In this document: piece by piece, positions 42,517-51,717 of the stretch
Layout: the number at the start of each line of letters is the position of its first letter
Position numbering within the stretch: the first letter of the stretch is position 1
From: an uncultured Actinomycetes bacterium
GTDB lineage: Bacteria > Actinomycetota > Actinomycetes > Nanopelagicales > Nanopelagicaceae
Reading direction: 5' to 3'
Assembly: GCA_903822425.1 (NCBI GenBank)
Contig: CAIJOY010000047.1
Coordinates: 47,753 to 111,752 of the forward strand
Length of the DNA: 64,000 nucleotides
Translations under genes and position numbers: made by a program
The notes under the pieces: model-generated
Databases searched by the model: none
The model's input: the letters and a program-made list of their open reading frames with translations, nothing else
Told to the model about the DNA's origin: nothing

Positions 42517-43740
42517 GTGTCTACCTCAGAAAATACGAAGAAGCACGTCATTGGAGTGGGACTTATCAGCGTTGGCTGGATGGGCAAAGTCCATACCAAG
42601 GCCTATCAAGCTCTCCCTGTTGTTTATCCTGAGCTAGGTATCAGCGCACGTCTGATCATTGCTGCAGATACTTCACAAGAACGTGCCGACTACGCCGTCA
42701 ACGTTTTAGGATATGAGAAATCAACTTTGGATTACAAGGACGTTCTTGCTCATCCAGATGTTGATGTGGTTTCCATCTGTGCACCAAACTTCTTACACGC
42801 AGAGATTGCTATTGCTGCAGCTAAGGCAGGTAAAGCTTTTTGGTTAGAAAAACCTGCAGGACGCAACGCACAAGAAACTGAGAGTATCGAGACTGCCGCG
42901 AACGCCGCTGGCATTATCACCTCAATTGGTTTTAACTATCGCAATGCTCCTGCAGTTGAATATGCCAAGAAGATCATTGCCGAGGGGGCCATAGGCCGCA
43001 TTACCAACGTCCGCGGCACTTTCTTCGCTGATTATTCAGCAGATCCCCGCGGAGCACTTTCCTGGCGCTTCATCCGCAAACTTGCAGGAAGTGGAGTACT
43101 CGGTGACTTAATGGGTCACCTTGCAGATTTGATGCACTATGTCGTAGGGCCCATTGATGAAGTCTGTGGAGTTACAAAAACAATCCATACGCAACGGCCT
43201 GAATTGCCGATGGGCACGGGTACTCACTTTGCAATCATTGAAGGTGGAGATATGAAGCCTGTCGAGAATGAAGATTACGGTGCCATGTTGGTTCACTTTG
43301 CAGATAATGCAGTGGCTGCCGGTGCTCTTGGAACGTTAGAAGCCTCTCGCGTTGCAGTAGGCCCACGTGCCCGCTATACCTTTGAAATCTACGGAACTGA
43401 TGGTTCGGTTAAATGGAATTTCGAACGCATGAATGAACTAGAACTCGCAGTTGGAATCAGTGGTGACAAAGTTGGTTACCAGACAATCATGGCTGCGCCT
43501 GGTTTTGGGGATTTCTCTCACTTTCAACCTGGCGCTGGAACAGGAATGAGCTATGACGATCTCAAGATCATCGAAGCAAAGAAATTCTTGATTTCTTATA
43601 TTGGGGGAGTGAGCGAGAATTCAAACATTCATGATGCTGTTGCGGCTGCTCGCGTAGTTTCGGCAGTTGAAGAATCTGCCTCAAGCAAGAAGTGGATTCC
43701 AATTAAACAATCTGTTGGAACAACAGCAGCGATTCGATAA
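42517..43740 (+). CDS. Gfo/Idh/MocA family oxidoreductase
   Basis: GVGLISVGWMGKVHTKAYQAL, NFLHAEIAIAAAKAGKAFWLEKPAGRNAQE. Confidence 0.92.
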   Translation: MSTSENTKKHVIGVGLISVGWMGKVHTKAYQALPVVYPELGISARLIIAADTSQERADYAVNVLGYEKSTLDYKDVLAHPDVDVVSICAPNFLHAEIAIAAAKAGKAFWLEKPAGRNAQETESIETAANAAGIITSIGFNYRNAPAVEYAKKIIAEGAIGRITNVRGTFFADYSADPRGALSWRFIRKLAGSGVLGDLMGHLADLMHYVVGPIDEVCGVTKTIHTQRPELPMGTGTHFAIIEGGDMKPVENEDYGAMLVHFADNAVAAGALGTLEASRVAVGPRARYTFEIYGTDGSVKWNFERMNELELAVGISGDKVGYQTIMAAPGFGDFSHFQPGAGTGMSYDDLKIIEAKKFLISYIGGVSENSNIHDAVAAARVVSAVEESASSKKWIPIKQSVGTTAAIR

Positions 43741-43750
43741 AGGTCCTCCA

Positions 43751-44698
43751 TTGGCACAAGAAATGACAGTTCTAGCACTTGGTGCTGTTGATGCTGCCAT
43801 CGTTTCTCCAATTCTTGGACCAGACGTTCGTTATGTTGAAAATCCCACTGCCGATGATTACAAGAAAGCCGTTGGAGTTATCGCGCGTGCGGCGGCGGTT
43901 GTAGATCGCTCGCTGATTGATTCGATGCCAAATTTAAAAGTAATTGCGAGAACCGGGGTCGGTACCGAGCTCGTGGATCTAGTTGCTGCAAGTGAACGTG
44001 GAATACCTGTTGTAGTTACGCCAGGTGCGAACTCGCGAGCCGTAGCCGAAGGCACCCTGGCCCATATTTTGCACTTGGTGAAAAGACTTGGCCCACTGAC
44101 TTCACTTGTTCAATCCGAACGCTGGAATGAACGTACAAAATATCCTGTAGGTGATCTATTTGGCCAAACCGTGGGAATCGTTGGCCTCGGCCGTATTGGC
44201 ACCCTCCTTGCTGATTATTGCTCGGCTTTAGGAATGCAAGTCCTCGCTTTTGATCCTTACGCACAGGTACCGCCTGCTATGAAAGTACAAGATGTCAATG
44301 AACTTTTCAAAAATTCAGATGTAATTTCCCTCCACCTGCCCCTGACGCCTCAAACCGAACACTTAATTAATCACAGTGCAATTAATTCGATGCGTGATGG
44401 TGTCATCATTGTTAACTGCGGCCGTGGTGCTTTGATCGATCTGGATGCAGCGCTTGTGGGGCTGCAAAGCGGAAAGATTGGTGGATTAGGTTTGGATGTC
44501 TTTGATCCAGAACCACCTCAACGTCACGAAATTTTTCTTCATGAAAATGTTGTCCTAACTCCCCATGTCATGGGACTCAGTATCCAATCAACACAAACAA
44601 CTTTCATCGATGCTGCTCAAGGAGTGGCAGATGTATTGCAAGGCAGAACACCAAAGGCAATTGCCAATCCAACACAGGAAACAGGGAGAAATACATGA
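43751..44698 (+). CDS. NAD-dependent D-2-hydroxyacid dehydrogenase (start TTG 43751 or ATG 43763)
   Basis: GQTVGIVGLGRIGTLLADYC, VISLHLPLTPQTEHLI, VNCGRGALIDLDAL-like segment, ENVVLTPHVMG. Confidence 0.88.
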   Translation: MAQEMTVLALGAVDAAIVSPILGPDVRYVENPTADDYKKAVGVIARAAAVVDRSLIDSMPNLKVIARTGVGTELVDLVAASERGIPVVVTPGANSRAVAEGTLAHILHLVKRLGPLTSLVQSERWNERTKYPVGDLFGQTVGIVGLGRIGTLLADYCSALGMQVLAFDPYAQVPPAMKVQDVNELFKNSDVISLHLPLTPQTEHLINHSAINSMRDGVIIVNCGRGALIDLDAALVGLQSGKIGGLGLDVFDPEPPQRHEIFLHENVVLTPHVMGLSIQSTQTTFIDAAQGVADVLQGRTPKAIANPTQETGRNT

Positions 44699-45597
44699 GC
44701 GCCAAGAAAGCAAAAATCGCAGCAGCACCAATTTCATGGGGAGTGTGTGAAGTTCCTGGATGGGGATTGCAGATGGAACCGAGCCGTGTTTTAAAAGAGA
44801 TGAGTGACTTAGGTTTTGGAGCAACTGAATTTGGCCCAGAAGGTTTTCTCCCTATGGATCCTGCTCTTAAGGCATCGATTCTAAAAGAGCACGGCATGAG
44901 CGCTGTTGGAGGTTTCGTACCAGTCATTTTGCATAAAGGCGATCACGATCCACTTCCAGGGATAGTTGAAGAGCTAAAGGGATATGAAGCAGCAGGTGCT
45001 GAAGTTCTTGTCCTTGCAGCAGGCACGGGCATCGATGGTTATGACGCTAAACGTCCCGTCCTGACTGATGCAGAATGGAATATTGTCTTTACAAATCTTG
45101 ATCGAATTCGTGATTACGCAGCCACAAAATCAGTTAAAGCAGTTCTACATCCCCATGTCGGAACAATGGTGGAAACTGAAGATGACATCATGCGCGTATT
45201 ACATGGTTCTGCAATTCCATTCTGCCTAGACACTGGCCACATGCTCATTGGCGGAACTGATCCTGTTGCTTTTGCACAAAAGTATTCAGATCGCGTTGCC
45301 CATAGCCACTTGAAAGATGTTGATCTTTCTTGGGCTAAAAAAGTCCAATCTGGCGAGCTAACTTACTATCAAGCAGTCACCAAAGGCATGTACCGCCCTC
45401 TTGGTCAAGGAGATCTAGATGTGCGCGGAATTGTGCGCAGTTTGCTCTCTGCAGGGTATGACGGTTGGTTCACACTTGAACAAGACAATGTTGTTGCCGA
45501 AGCTCCTGCAATTGGGCAAGGTCCGATGTTGGATGCGAAAGCCAGCGTTGCCTTCTTGCAAGGTGTGCTCGATGAGTTCTATGCCGAACAGCGCTAA
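44695..45597 (+). CDS. iolE: Inosose dehydratase-like sugar phosphate isomerase/epimerase family protein (IolE-like)
   Basis: APISWGVCEVPGWGLQMEPSRVLKEMSDLGFGATEFGPEGFLP; LHPHVGTMVET; CLDTGHMLIGGTDPVAFAQKYSDRVAHSHLKDVD. Confidence 0.82.
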   Translation: MSAKKAKIAAAPISWGVCEVPGWGLQMEPSRVLKEMSDLGFGATEFGPEGFLPMDPALKASILKEHGMSAVGGFVPVILHKGDHDPLPGIVEELKGYEAAGAEVLVLAAGTGIDGYDAKRPVLTDAEWNIVFTNLDRIRDYAATKSVKAVLHPHVGTMVETEDDIMRVLHGSAIPFCLDTGHMLIGGTDPVAFAQKYSDRVAHSHLKDVDLSWAKKVQSGELTYYQAVTKGMYRPLGQGDLDVRGIVRSLLSAGYDGWFTLEQDNVVAEAPAIGQGPMLDAKASVAFLQGVLDEFYAEQR

Positions 45598-45606
45598 CAG
45601 CTACCG

Positions 45607-46620
45607 GTGAAGATTGCAGTAATTGGCTTAGGGCGAATCGGTTTGATGCATGCTCGAAATCTGGCGCAACACAAGAGTGTGGATCAAGTTCTCCTTGTCG
45701 GTCGCGATTCTGACCGCTTGAAGATTGCAAGTGCAAAAGTTGCTGATCAACTTGCAACCGATGCTGAGAAAGCAAAGTTAAGTTCAACACTTGATCTTGA
45801 CGCAGCAATTGTTGAAAGCGATGGAGTCCTCATCGCCAGTTCATCAGCTTCGCACCCAGAGTTAGTGCGTAAATGCATCGCGCATTCACGTACCACCCTG
45901 GTTGAAAAACCTTTAGCACTTGAACTCAATGAATTGGAATCTCTCGCAAATGAGATCGAAAAAAGTGGCACCGAAGTAATGGTGGCATTTCACAGAAAGT
46001 ACGATCCACATTTTCAAGCACTTCGGCAAAAAGTTGCTTCGGGTGAAGTTGGCACTGTTCGCCTTGTCCGATCAACCGCCTTGGATCACAACGGACTCAA
46101 TCTGGATTACATCGGTTCATCCGGTGGAGTCTGGCGAGACATGTTAATTCATGATTTTGATCTAATCCCATGGGTTCTAGGTGAAAAAGTGATCTCTGTT
46201 CAAGCATTTGGTGCAGTTCTGGATGAGCCAACATATGCCAAGTTCGGTGATGCTGACACAGCTGTAGCAGTGCTCGAATTCGAATCAGGAGCAATTGCAA
46301 CAGTTGCAGGGACCCGACGCAACGGTGCCGGACAAGATGTACGCCTTGAAATCTATGGAACAAAGAACACTTTCTCTGTCGGTTTTGATTCACATGCACC
46401 TGTCACTTCAATTGAGAGTGATGGTTTTCATCCACAAGGAATCTATGAAGATTTCATGGATCGCTTCGAACCGACGTTCAAGGCAGAGGTAGATCACTTC
46501 ATCAAACTTATTAAGGGCCAAGCACAGAACTTAACTAGCGCTAGAGACGGCTTAACCTCACTTCGAATCGCAATCGCAGCTGAGGAGTCTCGAAAGTCCC
46601 GCATGCCAGTGCTACTTTAG
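45607..46620 (+). CDS. iolG: Inositol 2-dehydrogenase-like Gfo/Idh/MocA oxidoreductase (IolG-like)
   Basis: KIAVIGLGRIGLMHARNLA, TLVEKPLALELNELESLA, GFNRKYDPHF-like AFHRKYDPHFQALRQKV, GGVWRDMLIHDFDLIPWVLGE. Confidence 0.85.
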   Translation: MKIAVIGLGRIGLMHARNLAQHKSVDQVLLVGRDSDRLKIASAKVADQLATDAEKAKLSSTLDLDAAIVESDGVLIASSSASHPELVRKCIAHSRTTLVEKPLALELNELESLANEIEKSGTEVMVAFHRKYDPHFQALRQKVASGEVGTVRLVRSTALDHNGLNLDYIGSSGGVWRDMLIHDFDLIPWVLGEKVISVQAFGAVLDEPTYAKFGDADTAVAVLEFESGAIATVAGTRRNGAGQDVRLEIYGTKNTFSVGFDSHAPVTSIESDGFHPQGIYEDFMDRFEPTFKAEVDHFIKLIKGQAQNLTSARDGLTSLRIAIAAEESRKSRMPVLL

Positions 46621-46697
46621 ATTTGTCACCCTTGTTGGTTCTTGATTAATCGATCTTGCTAAGAGATTATTCCTTTCATTGAGGATCAAGGGAGTTA

Positions 46698-47249
46698 ATG
46701 ATGAAGAACATGCAACGAAGCCAGGTTATTCTGCTAGCAAGTGCTCTCATAAGTGCCACCTTTGTCTTAAGTGGTTGTGGTTCAAAAGCAACTCCTAGCG
46801 CTGATGGCTCCAATGCGGCAACAAACTCATCGCAGGGTTTAAGTGCAAACACGACCTCCACCAGTGATTTTAATTCTTATGTCACCGACGTTGGCGCTTT
46901 GAGTAGCAGAGAATCTGACATCCTTGCTCGCTATGACAGCGTTTCCGGAGATAACTACACAGACGATGCAACCATGTATGACGTACTTGTAGCTCTTGTC
47001 CCAGATATTCGTTCATTTACAACGGATCTTGAAACAATCCAACCGTCAGATCCTGCACTGTTGGAGCTTCACAATAAATATATCCAGGGCTGGAACGATC
47101 AATACAATGGAATGACAAAGATTATCGGAGCCCTTGAAAATCAAGATTATTCAGCTATGGCCGATGCCAACCAATTGCTTGCCTCAGGAAGAGCGCTGAT
47201 TCGAGAATATACAACTGGACTAGGGGCTTTGGTTACTGCTAGCCAGTAA
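46698..47249 (+). CDS. Hypothetical lipoprotein
   Basis: Lipobox in ILLASALISATFVLSGCGSKATPSADGS; remainder unrecognised. Confidence 0.7.
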   Translation: MMKNMQRSQVILLASALISATFVLSGCGSKATPSADGSNAATNSSQGLSANTTSTSDFNSYVTDVGALSSRESDILARYDSVSGDNYTDDATMYDVLVALVPDIRSFTTDLETIQPSDPALLELHNKYIQGWNDQYNGMTKIIGALENQDYSAMADANQLLASGRALIREYTTGLGALVTASQ

Positions 47250-47321
47250 GTGAATTAAGGCAATTAGCCCCATCGATAGCTAATAAGGTAATCTGCGCAC
47301 GCCGTAAAAAAGTACGACCCT

Positions 47322-47406
47322 GGCGGGTTGCCCGAGCGGCCAATGGGAGGGGACTGTAAATCCCCCGGCTCTGCCTTCGAAGGTTCAAATCCTTCACCCG
47401 CCACCA
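47322..47406 (+). tRNA. tRNA-Tyr (anticodon GTA), CCA encoded at 47404-47406
   Basis: Acceptor GGCGGGT/ACCCGCC, anticodon stem-loop GGGGA-CTGTAAA-TCCCC, variable arm CGGCTCTGCCTTC region, T-arm GAAGGTTCAAATCCTTC, discriminator A then CCA. Confidence 0.93.
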
Positions 47407-47425
47407 GCATCAACAAAGGATCTTC

Positions 47426-47956
47426 TTGAGAAACGAAAACATCGGCAACATTCCTAATCGTAGAATTATTATGGTTGGGCCAATGGGTGTTGGGAAATCA
47501 ACAGTAGGGAAAATGTTGGCAGAAATTCTTGAGTGGAAATATATTGATAATGACTTTGAAATGTCCAGAATGGCATCTCTATCGATTAAGGAATTGACTC
47601 AATTAGATGTGCCGAGTCTGCATGCACTCGAAGCCGATTACTTGAGAGAGGTTCTTACTCGCCCAGCACCGCTCATAGCAGGTGCTGCTGCCTCCATCGC
47701 TGATAATTTAGATTTAGTGAATGCGCTTAAAAATGAATTCACTGTGTACTTGCACTTACCGCTTGAAGATCAGCTACACCGTGCCGGAAAGACAGGTGTT
47801 GGACGACAGGGGTTAATTGAAAACCCGACCACGGTCATCCGCCAACGATATGAAAGACGTGATCCCAGGTATCGTAAAGTTGCTTCCTTGGTAATTGAAA
47901 CAAGCATTGGTCCAGAAAGCGCGGCGGCTTTGATACTCGAGAAGTTGAAGTCATAG
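47426..47956 (+). CDS. Shikimate kinase-like P-loop kinase with atypical substrate site
   Basis: IIMVGPMGVGKSTVGKMLAEILEWKYIDNDFEM (AroK-like P-loop and DxD); lacks GGG motif. TTG start. Confidence 0.75.
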   Translation: MRNENIGNIPNRRIIMVGPMGVGKSTVGKMLAEILEWKYIDNDFEMSRMASLSIKELTQLDVPSLHALEADYLREVLTRPAPLIAGAAASIADNLDLVNALKNEFTVYLHLPLEDQLHRAGKTGVGRQGLIENPTTVIRQRYERRDPRYRKVASLVIETSIGPESAAALILEKLKS

Positions 47957-48030
47957 TTTCCCATGTCCCCACGCAACACTTTAACTCGCACTAGACTTAT
48001 GGGCGCAAACACTGCCGAAATGGAGGCGAA

Positions 48031-48993
48031 GTGAGTTCAATTAATTTTGGCATGATTGGACTTGGTCGAATGGGCGCCAATATTGTCCGCCGCCTTTCTC
48101 AGCATGAAATTACCTCTGTTATCTATGACCAATCACCAGATGCCATCAAAGTGTTGGCTGCAGAAGGTGCAACTGCGGCATCAGATTTGGCAGATTTGGT
48201 TTCGAAAATTGCCACTCCTCGCACAATCTGGATCATGGTCCCATCTTCCGCGGTGGATGCAACTATCGAAGATTTGTCTCAACATCTATCACGCGGGGAC
48301 ACAGTTATTGATGGCGGTAACAGCCACTACAAAAATGATGTAGTTAACGCAAAGAAATTAGCGGCTCTAGGCATCAGCTTTGTAGATATTGGTACTAGCG
48401 GCGGAGTCCATGGCCTCTCACGTGGATATAGCTTGATGATTGGCGGGGAAAAGGAAGTTGTTGAAAGACTTGACCCATTATTTAAGGCACTTGCACCGGG
48501 GGTTGATTCTGCTACACGTACTCCTGGGCGAAAAGGTGAGCCTTCTCAGAGTGAACATGGTTATCTTCACTGCGGCCCCCATGGTGCTGGTCATTTTGTA
48601 AAGATGATCCACAACGGAATTGAGTACGGCATGATGGCAGCAATCGCAGAAGGACTAGCGATTTTTGAAGCAGCCGACGGAATGACTCCTGCTTACGAAT
48701 TTGATATTGCAGAAATAACTCAAGTATGGCGGCGCGGAAGTGTTGTTGATTCTTGGTTATTAGATTTAACAGCACAATCATTGCAAGAAAGCCCTGACCT
48801 TCTCGAGTATTCCGCATCTGTAAGTGACAGTGGAGAGGGACGTTGGACGGTTCAAGCTGCTGTTGAAGCAGGGATCCCAGCGCATGTGTTGAGTGCCGCT
48901 CTGTATTCGCGTTTTGCTTCAAGAGATAACGACGAATTCGCTAACCGTTTGCTCAGCGCTATGCGCAGCCAATTCGGCGGCCATACAGCATAG
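48031..48993 (+). CDS. gnd: 6-phosphogluconate dehydrogenase (decarboxylating, short form)
   Basis: [74 protein letters not shown]-like segment. Confidence 0.93.
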   Translation: [320 protein letters not shown]

Positions 48994-49073
48994 AAGTTGC
49001 CAGGTAATAAGTATTAAAAAGTTACATCCTCACCTACTTACCTAATGCGCCTTAACAAACGTAAACTCTGAGC

Positions 49074-49967
49074 ATGACACTTAGTCGAAGAGTAATTCCT
49101 TACTTTTTACTTTTTTGGTTGAACCTACCTTCAGCCTTGTTGGTCACGGCCTCAACAGCTAACGCCCAAGTGGTAACTTTTTCGGGTCAGCGCCCATTCC
49201 ATCTCGTTGTGCCGACTACCTATCAAAAGAGTAAACCAGCACCGCTGATTATTGCGTTACATGGCTATTCATCTAGTGGTGCAACTACTGAGAAAAGATT
49301 TCAGCTAGATCCAGTTGCGCAAGCTCATGGAATTCTTCTAATTTATCCAGATGGCACGAAAGACGCAGTTGGTAACTCTTTTTGGAATGCCACTCCTGCT
49401 TGCTGCAATGTCTTTAAAGCAGGAGTAGATGATGAGGGGTATTTGATCAGCATCATTGATGCAGTCTCGAAGAAGTATGCAGTTGATCAAAAAAGAATCT
49501 ACATTCTCGGACATTCCAATGGTGGATTTATGGCACACCGAATGGCGTGCGACCAGTCCCAGCGAATCGCAGCGATAGCTAGTTATGCGGGTGCGACCTT
49601 TGAAGATCCTGGTAGCTGTATGCCCGCTACACCGGTGAGTATTTTGCAGATTCACGGAACCGCAGATAAGACAATTCTTTATCATGGCGGACTGCTCAAC
49701 GGGGAGAAGTATCCTTCGGCATTACGAACTGTAAAGTCTTGGGCCAAATTGAATTTGTGTTCAGCTCTTCCGGTTACGGTAAAGAAGAAGCTCGAGGTTG
49801 AGAAAAGTATTATCGGCGCTGAAACAAAGATTCTTCGGTTTCAAAGTTGTGAGAATCAGACAAACGTCGAACTTTGGAGCGTTGATGGCGGAGTCCATGT
49901 TCCATTTCCAACTTCTTCATTTGCGACCGCCTTAGTAGATTTCTTCTTGTCACATCCAAAGAAGTGA
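49074..49967 (+). CDS. Secreted PHB depolymerase/LpqC-type esterase
   Basis: Signal peptide; PLIIALHGYSSSGATTE; IYILGHSNGGFMAHRMACDQ (GHSNG nucleophile elbow); ILQIHGTADKTILYHGG. Confidence 0.85.
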   Translation: MTLSRRVIPYFLLFWLNLPSALLVTASTANAQVVTFSGQRPFHLVVPTTYQKSKPAPLIIALHGYSSSGATTEKRFQLDPVAQAHGILLIYPDGTKDAVGNSFWNATPACCNVFKAGVDDEGYLISIIDAVSKKYAVDQKRIYILGHSNGGFMAHRMACDQSQRIAAIASYAGATFEDPGSCMPATPVSILQIHGTADKTILYHGGLLNGEKYPSALRTVKSWAKLNLCSALPVTVKKKLEVEKSIIGAETKILRFQSCENQTNVELWSVDGGVHVPFPTSSFATALVDFFLSHPKK

Positions 49968-50013
49968 AAGTTTCTCACGCCTAAATCCAGCCAGAACCCC
50001 TAATTTAACTTGA

Positions 50014-50029
50014 CTTGGGAGAACCCAAG
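50014..50029. promoter_or_regulatory. Palindrome CTTGGG-AGAA-CCCAAG overlapping a TTGACT (-35-like) hexamer upstream of the ABC transporter genes
   Basis: Perfect 6-bp arms; TTGACT at 50010-50015. Confidence 0.4.
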
Positions 50030-50078
50030 GTGGAGCATTCACGCTACCAAGTAAGCCCCCGGAAGAAAAAGGATAAAC

Positions 50079-51653
50079 ATGACACAAGCTTCACGTACAC
50101 GCATTTCTGCGTTGTCGGCATTTGCAGTGATCACCGCACTCGTAATGGGTATGGTCGTATCAGCTCCAGCAAATGCAGCAACCAGCAAGACAACTCTTAT
50201 TGTTGGTATGTCTGCCGATCTTGATTTTCTCGATCCAGCAGCCACAATGGATAACGCACAATGGAAAATTACATATCCTTGCTACCAACGCCTTGTTGAA
50301 TACAACGGTGCTAATACCGATGTTGTTCCAGGTCTTGCATCAAGTTGGACCATTTCTGCAGACAACCTGACCTATACATTCACATTGAAGCCAGGAAATA
50401 AGTTCTCTGACGGAACAGCTGTTACAGCCAAGGCTGTTCAGTACACCTTCCAGCGCCTTCTCAAGATCGCAAAGGGTCCAGCTGATAACTTCACAGCAGT
50501 TGCATCAGTTAAGGTTTCCGGAACGAACACCGTTGTCTTCACTCTCAAGCAGGTTTCACCACAATTCCTATACACACTCGCCGGTAACTACGGTGGAATT
50601 GTTAACCCAACAGTTGCTGCAGAAGAAGTTGCAGGCGATAGCGGACAGGCTTATTTGGCCAATCACACTGCTGGATCTGGTGCCTACGTTTTGACCGACT
50701 GGAAAAAGGGTCAATACCTCAAGTTAGAGCAGAACAAGTACTTCTCAGGAACTAAGCCAGTTCTAAAGACTGTTCTTTTCAAGATTGTTGGAGATGCTTC
50801 ATCCCAACGTCTACAACTTGGTAAGGGTGAAATTGATATCGCTGAAGGAATTACTTCAGATCAATTCGACGCCGTTGCTAAGGAAGCTGGCAATACAGTC
50901 ATGAACAAGCCAAGTCTTACAGTAGACATCTTGTACATGAACAGCACCAAGGGCAATGCTGCTTTGAAGGACAAAGTTGTTCGTCAAGCAATTAGCTATG
51001 CACTTGACTACAAGGGTCTTATTGCAACAACACAAGCTGGAAATGCAACGCAAATGCGCGGACCAATTCCAAACGGCATGTGGGGACAAGATCCAAAGGC
51101 ATTCCAGTACACAACTAACGTAACAAAGGCTAAGGCGCTCCTTGCCCAAGCTGGCGTAAGCAATCTCAGCTTGGATCTACTTTATTCTGCACGCCAACCA
51201 TGGTGGGCAGCTGAAGCACAATTAATCCAAGATAACTTGGCTAAAGCTGGCATCACAGTCAACTTGAAGCTCACTGAGTACGCAACTGCTCGTCAAATGA
51301 TCGATGCTGGAACATTCGATCTATGCCTTGGCGTGTGGAGTCCTGACTATGCAGATCCTTCAATGTTCATGAACTTCTGGTTTGATTCCAATAACTTTGG
51401 TCTTGCCGGAAACCGTTCGTTCTACTCAAATCCAGAAGTAGATAAATTGATCCGCTACGCAGCAAAGATCACTGATCAGAAGAAGCGCACAGCTGCTTAC
51501 ATCAAGGCACAGACGATCGTCATTGATGAAGCTGCTTACGGTTACCTCTATCAGAAGAACTACCGTTTGGCATTGCGTTCAAGTGTCAAGGGGTATGTCT
51601 TCAACCCAATGCTTGAGCAGATCTACAACGTAGCGACAATGTCAAAGGCATAG
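50079..51653 (+). CDS. Peptide ABC transporter substrate-binding protein (SBP family 5)
   Basis: Signal peptide ending SAPANAA; TYPCYQRLVEYNG, LASSWTISADNLTYTFTLKPGNKFSDGTAVTAKAVQYTFQRL. Confidence 0.93.
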   Translation: MTQASRTRISALSAFAVITALVMGMVVSAPANAATSKTTLIVGMSADLDFLDPAATMDNAQWKITYPCYQRLVEYNGANTDVVPGLASSWTISADNLTYTFTLKPGNKFSDGTAVTAKAVQYTFQRLLKIAKGPADNFTAVASVKVSGTNTVVFTLKQVSPQFLYTLAGNYGGIVNPTVAAEEVAGDSGQAYLANHTAGSGAYVLTDWKKGQYLKLEQNKYFSGTKPVLKTVLFKIVGDASSQRLQLGKGEIDIAEGITSDQFDAVAKEAGNTVMNKPSLTVDILYMNSTKGNAALKDKVVRQAISYALDYKGLIATTQAGNATQMRGPIPNGMWGQDPKAFQYTTNVTKAKALLAQAGVSNLSLDLLYSARQPWWAAEAQLIQDNLAKAGITVNLKLTEYATARQMIDAGTFDLCLGVWSPDYADPSMFMNFWFDSNNFGLAGNRSFYSNPEVDKLIRYAAKITDQKKRTAAYIKAQTIVIDEAAYGYLYQKNYRLALRSSVKGYVFNPMLEQIYNVATMSKA

Positions 51654-51677
51654 TCTCTACAGAACACAAGCAGTAGA

Positions 51678-51717
51678 TTCGGCCCTTTTGAAATCTTAGG
51701 ATTTTGAAAGGGCCGAA
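51678..51717 (+). terminator. Strong hairpin between SBP and permease genes (partial terminator/attenuator or mRNA-stabilising stem-loop)
   Basis: TTCGGCCCTTTTGAAATC-TTAG-GATTTTGAAAGGGCCGAA; long, nearly complementary arms, followed by CTGCTTTTACC. Confidence 0.65.

Noticed and set aside
47262-47283. ATTAGC-N10-GCTAAT inverted repeat after the lipoprotein gene
   Set aside because: Short, AT-rich arms, no T tract; too weak for a terminator call.
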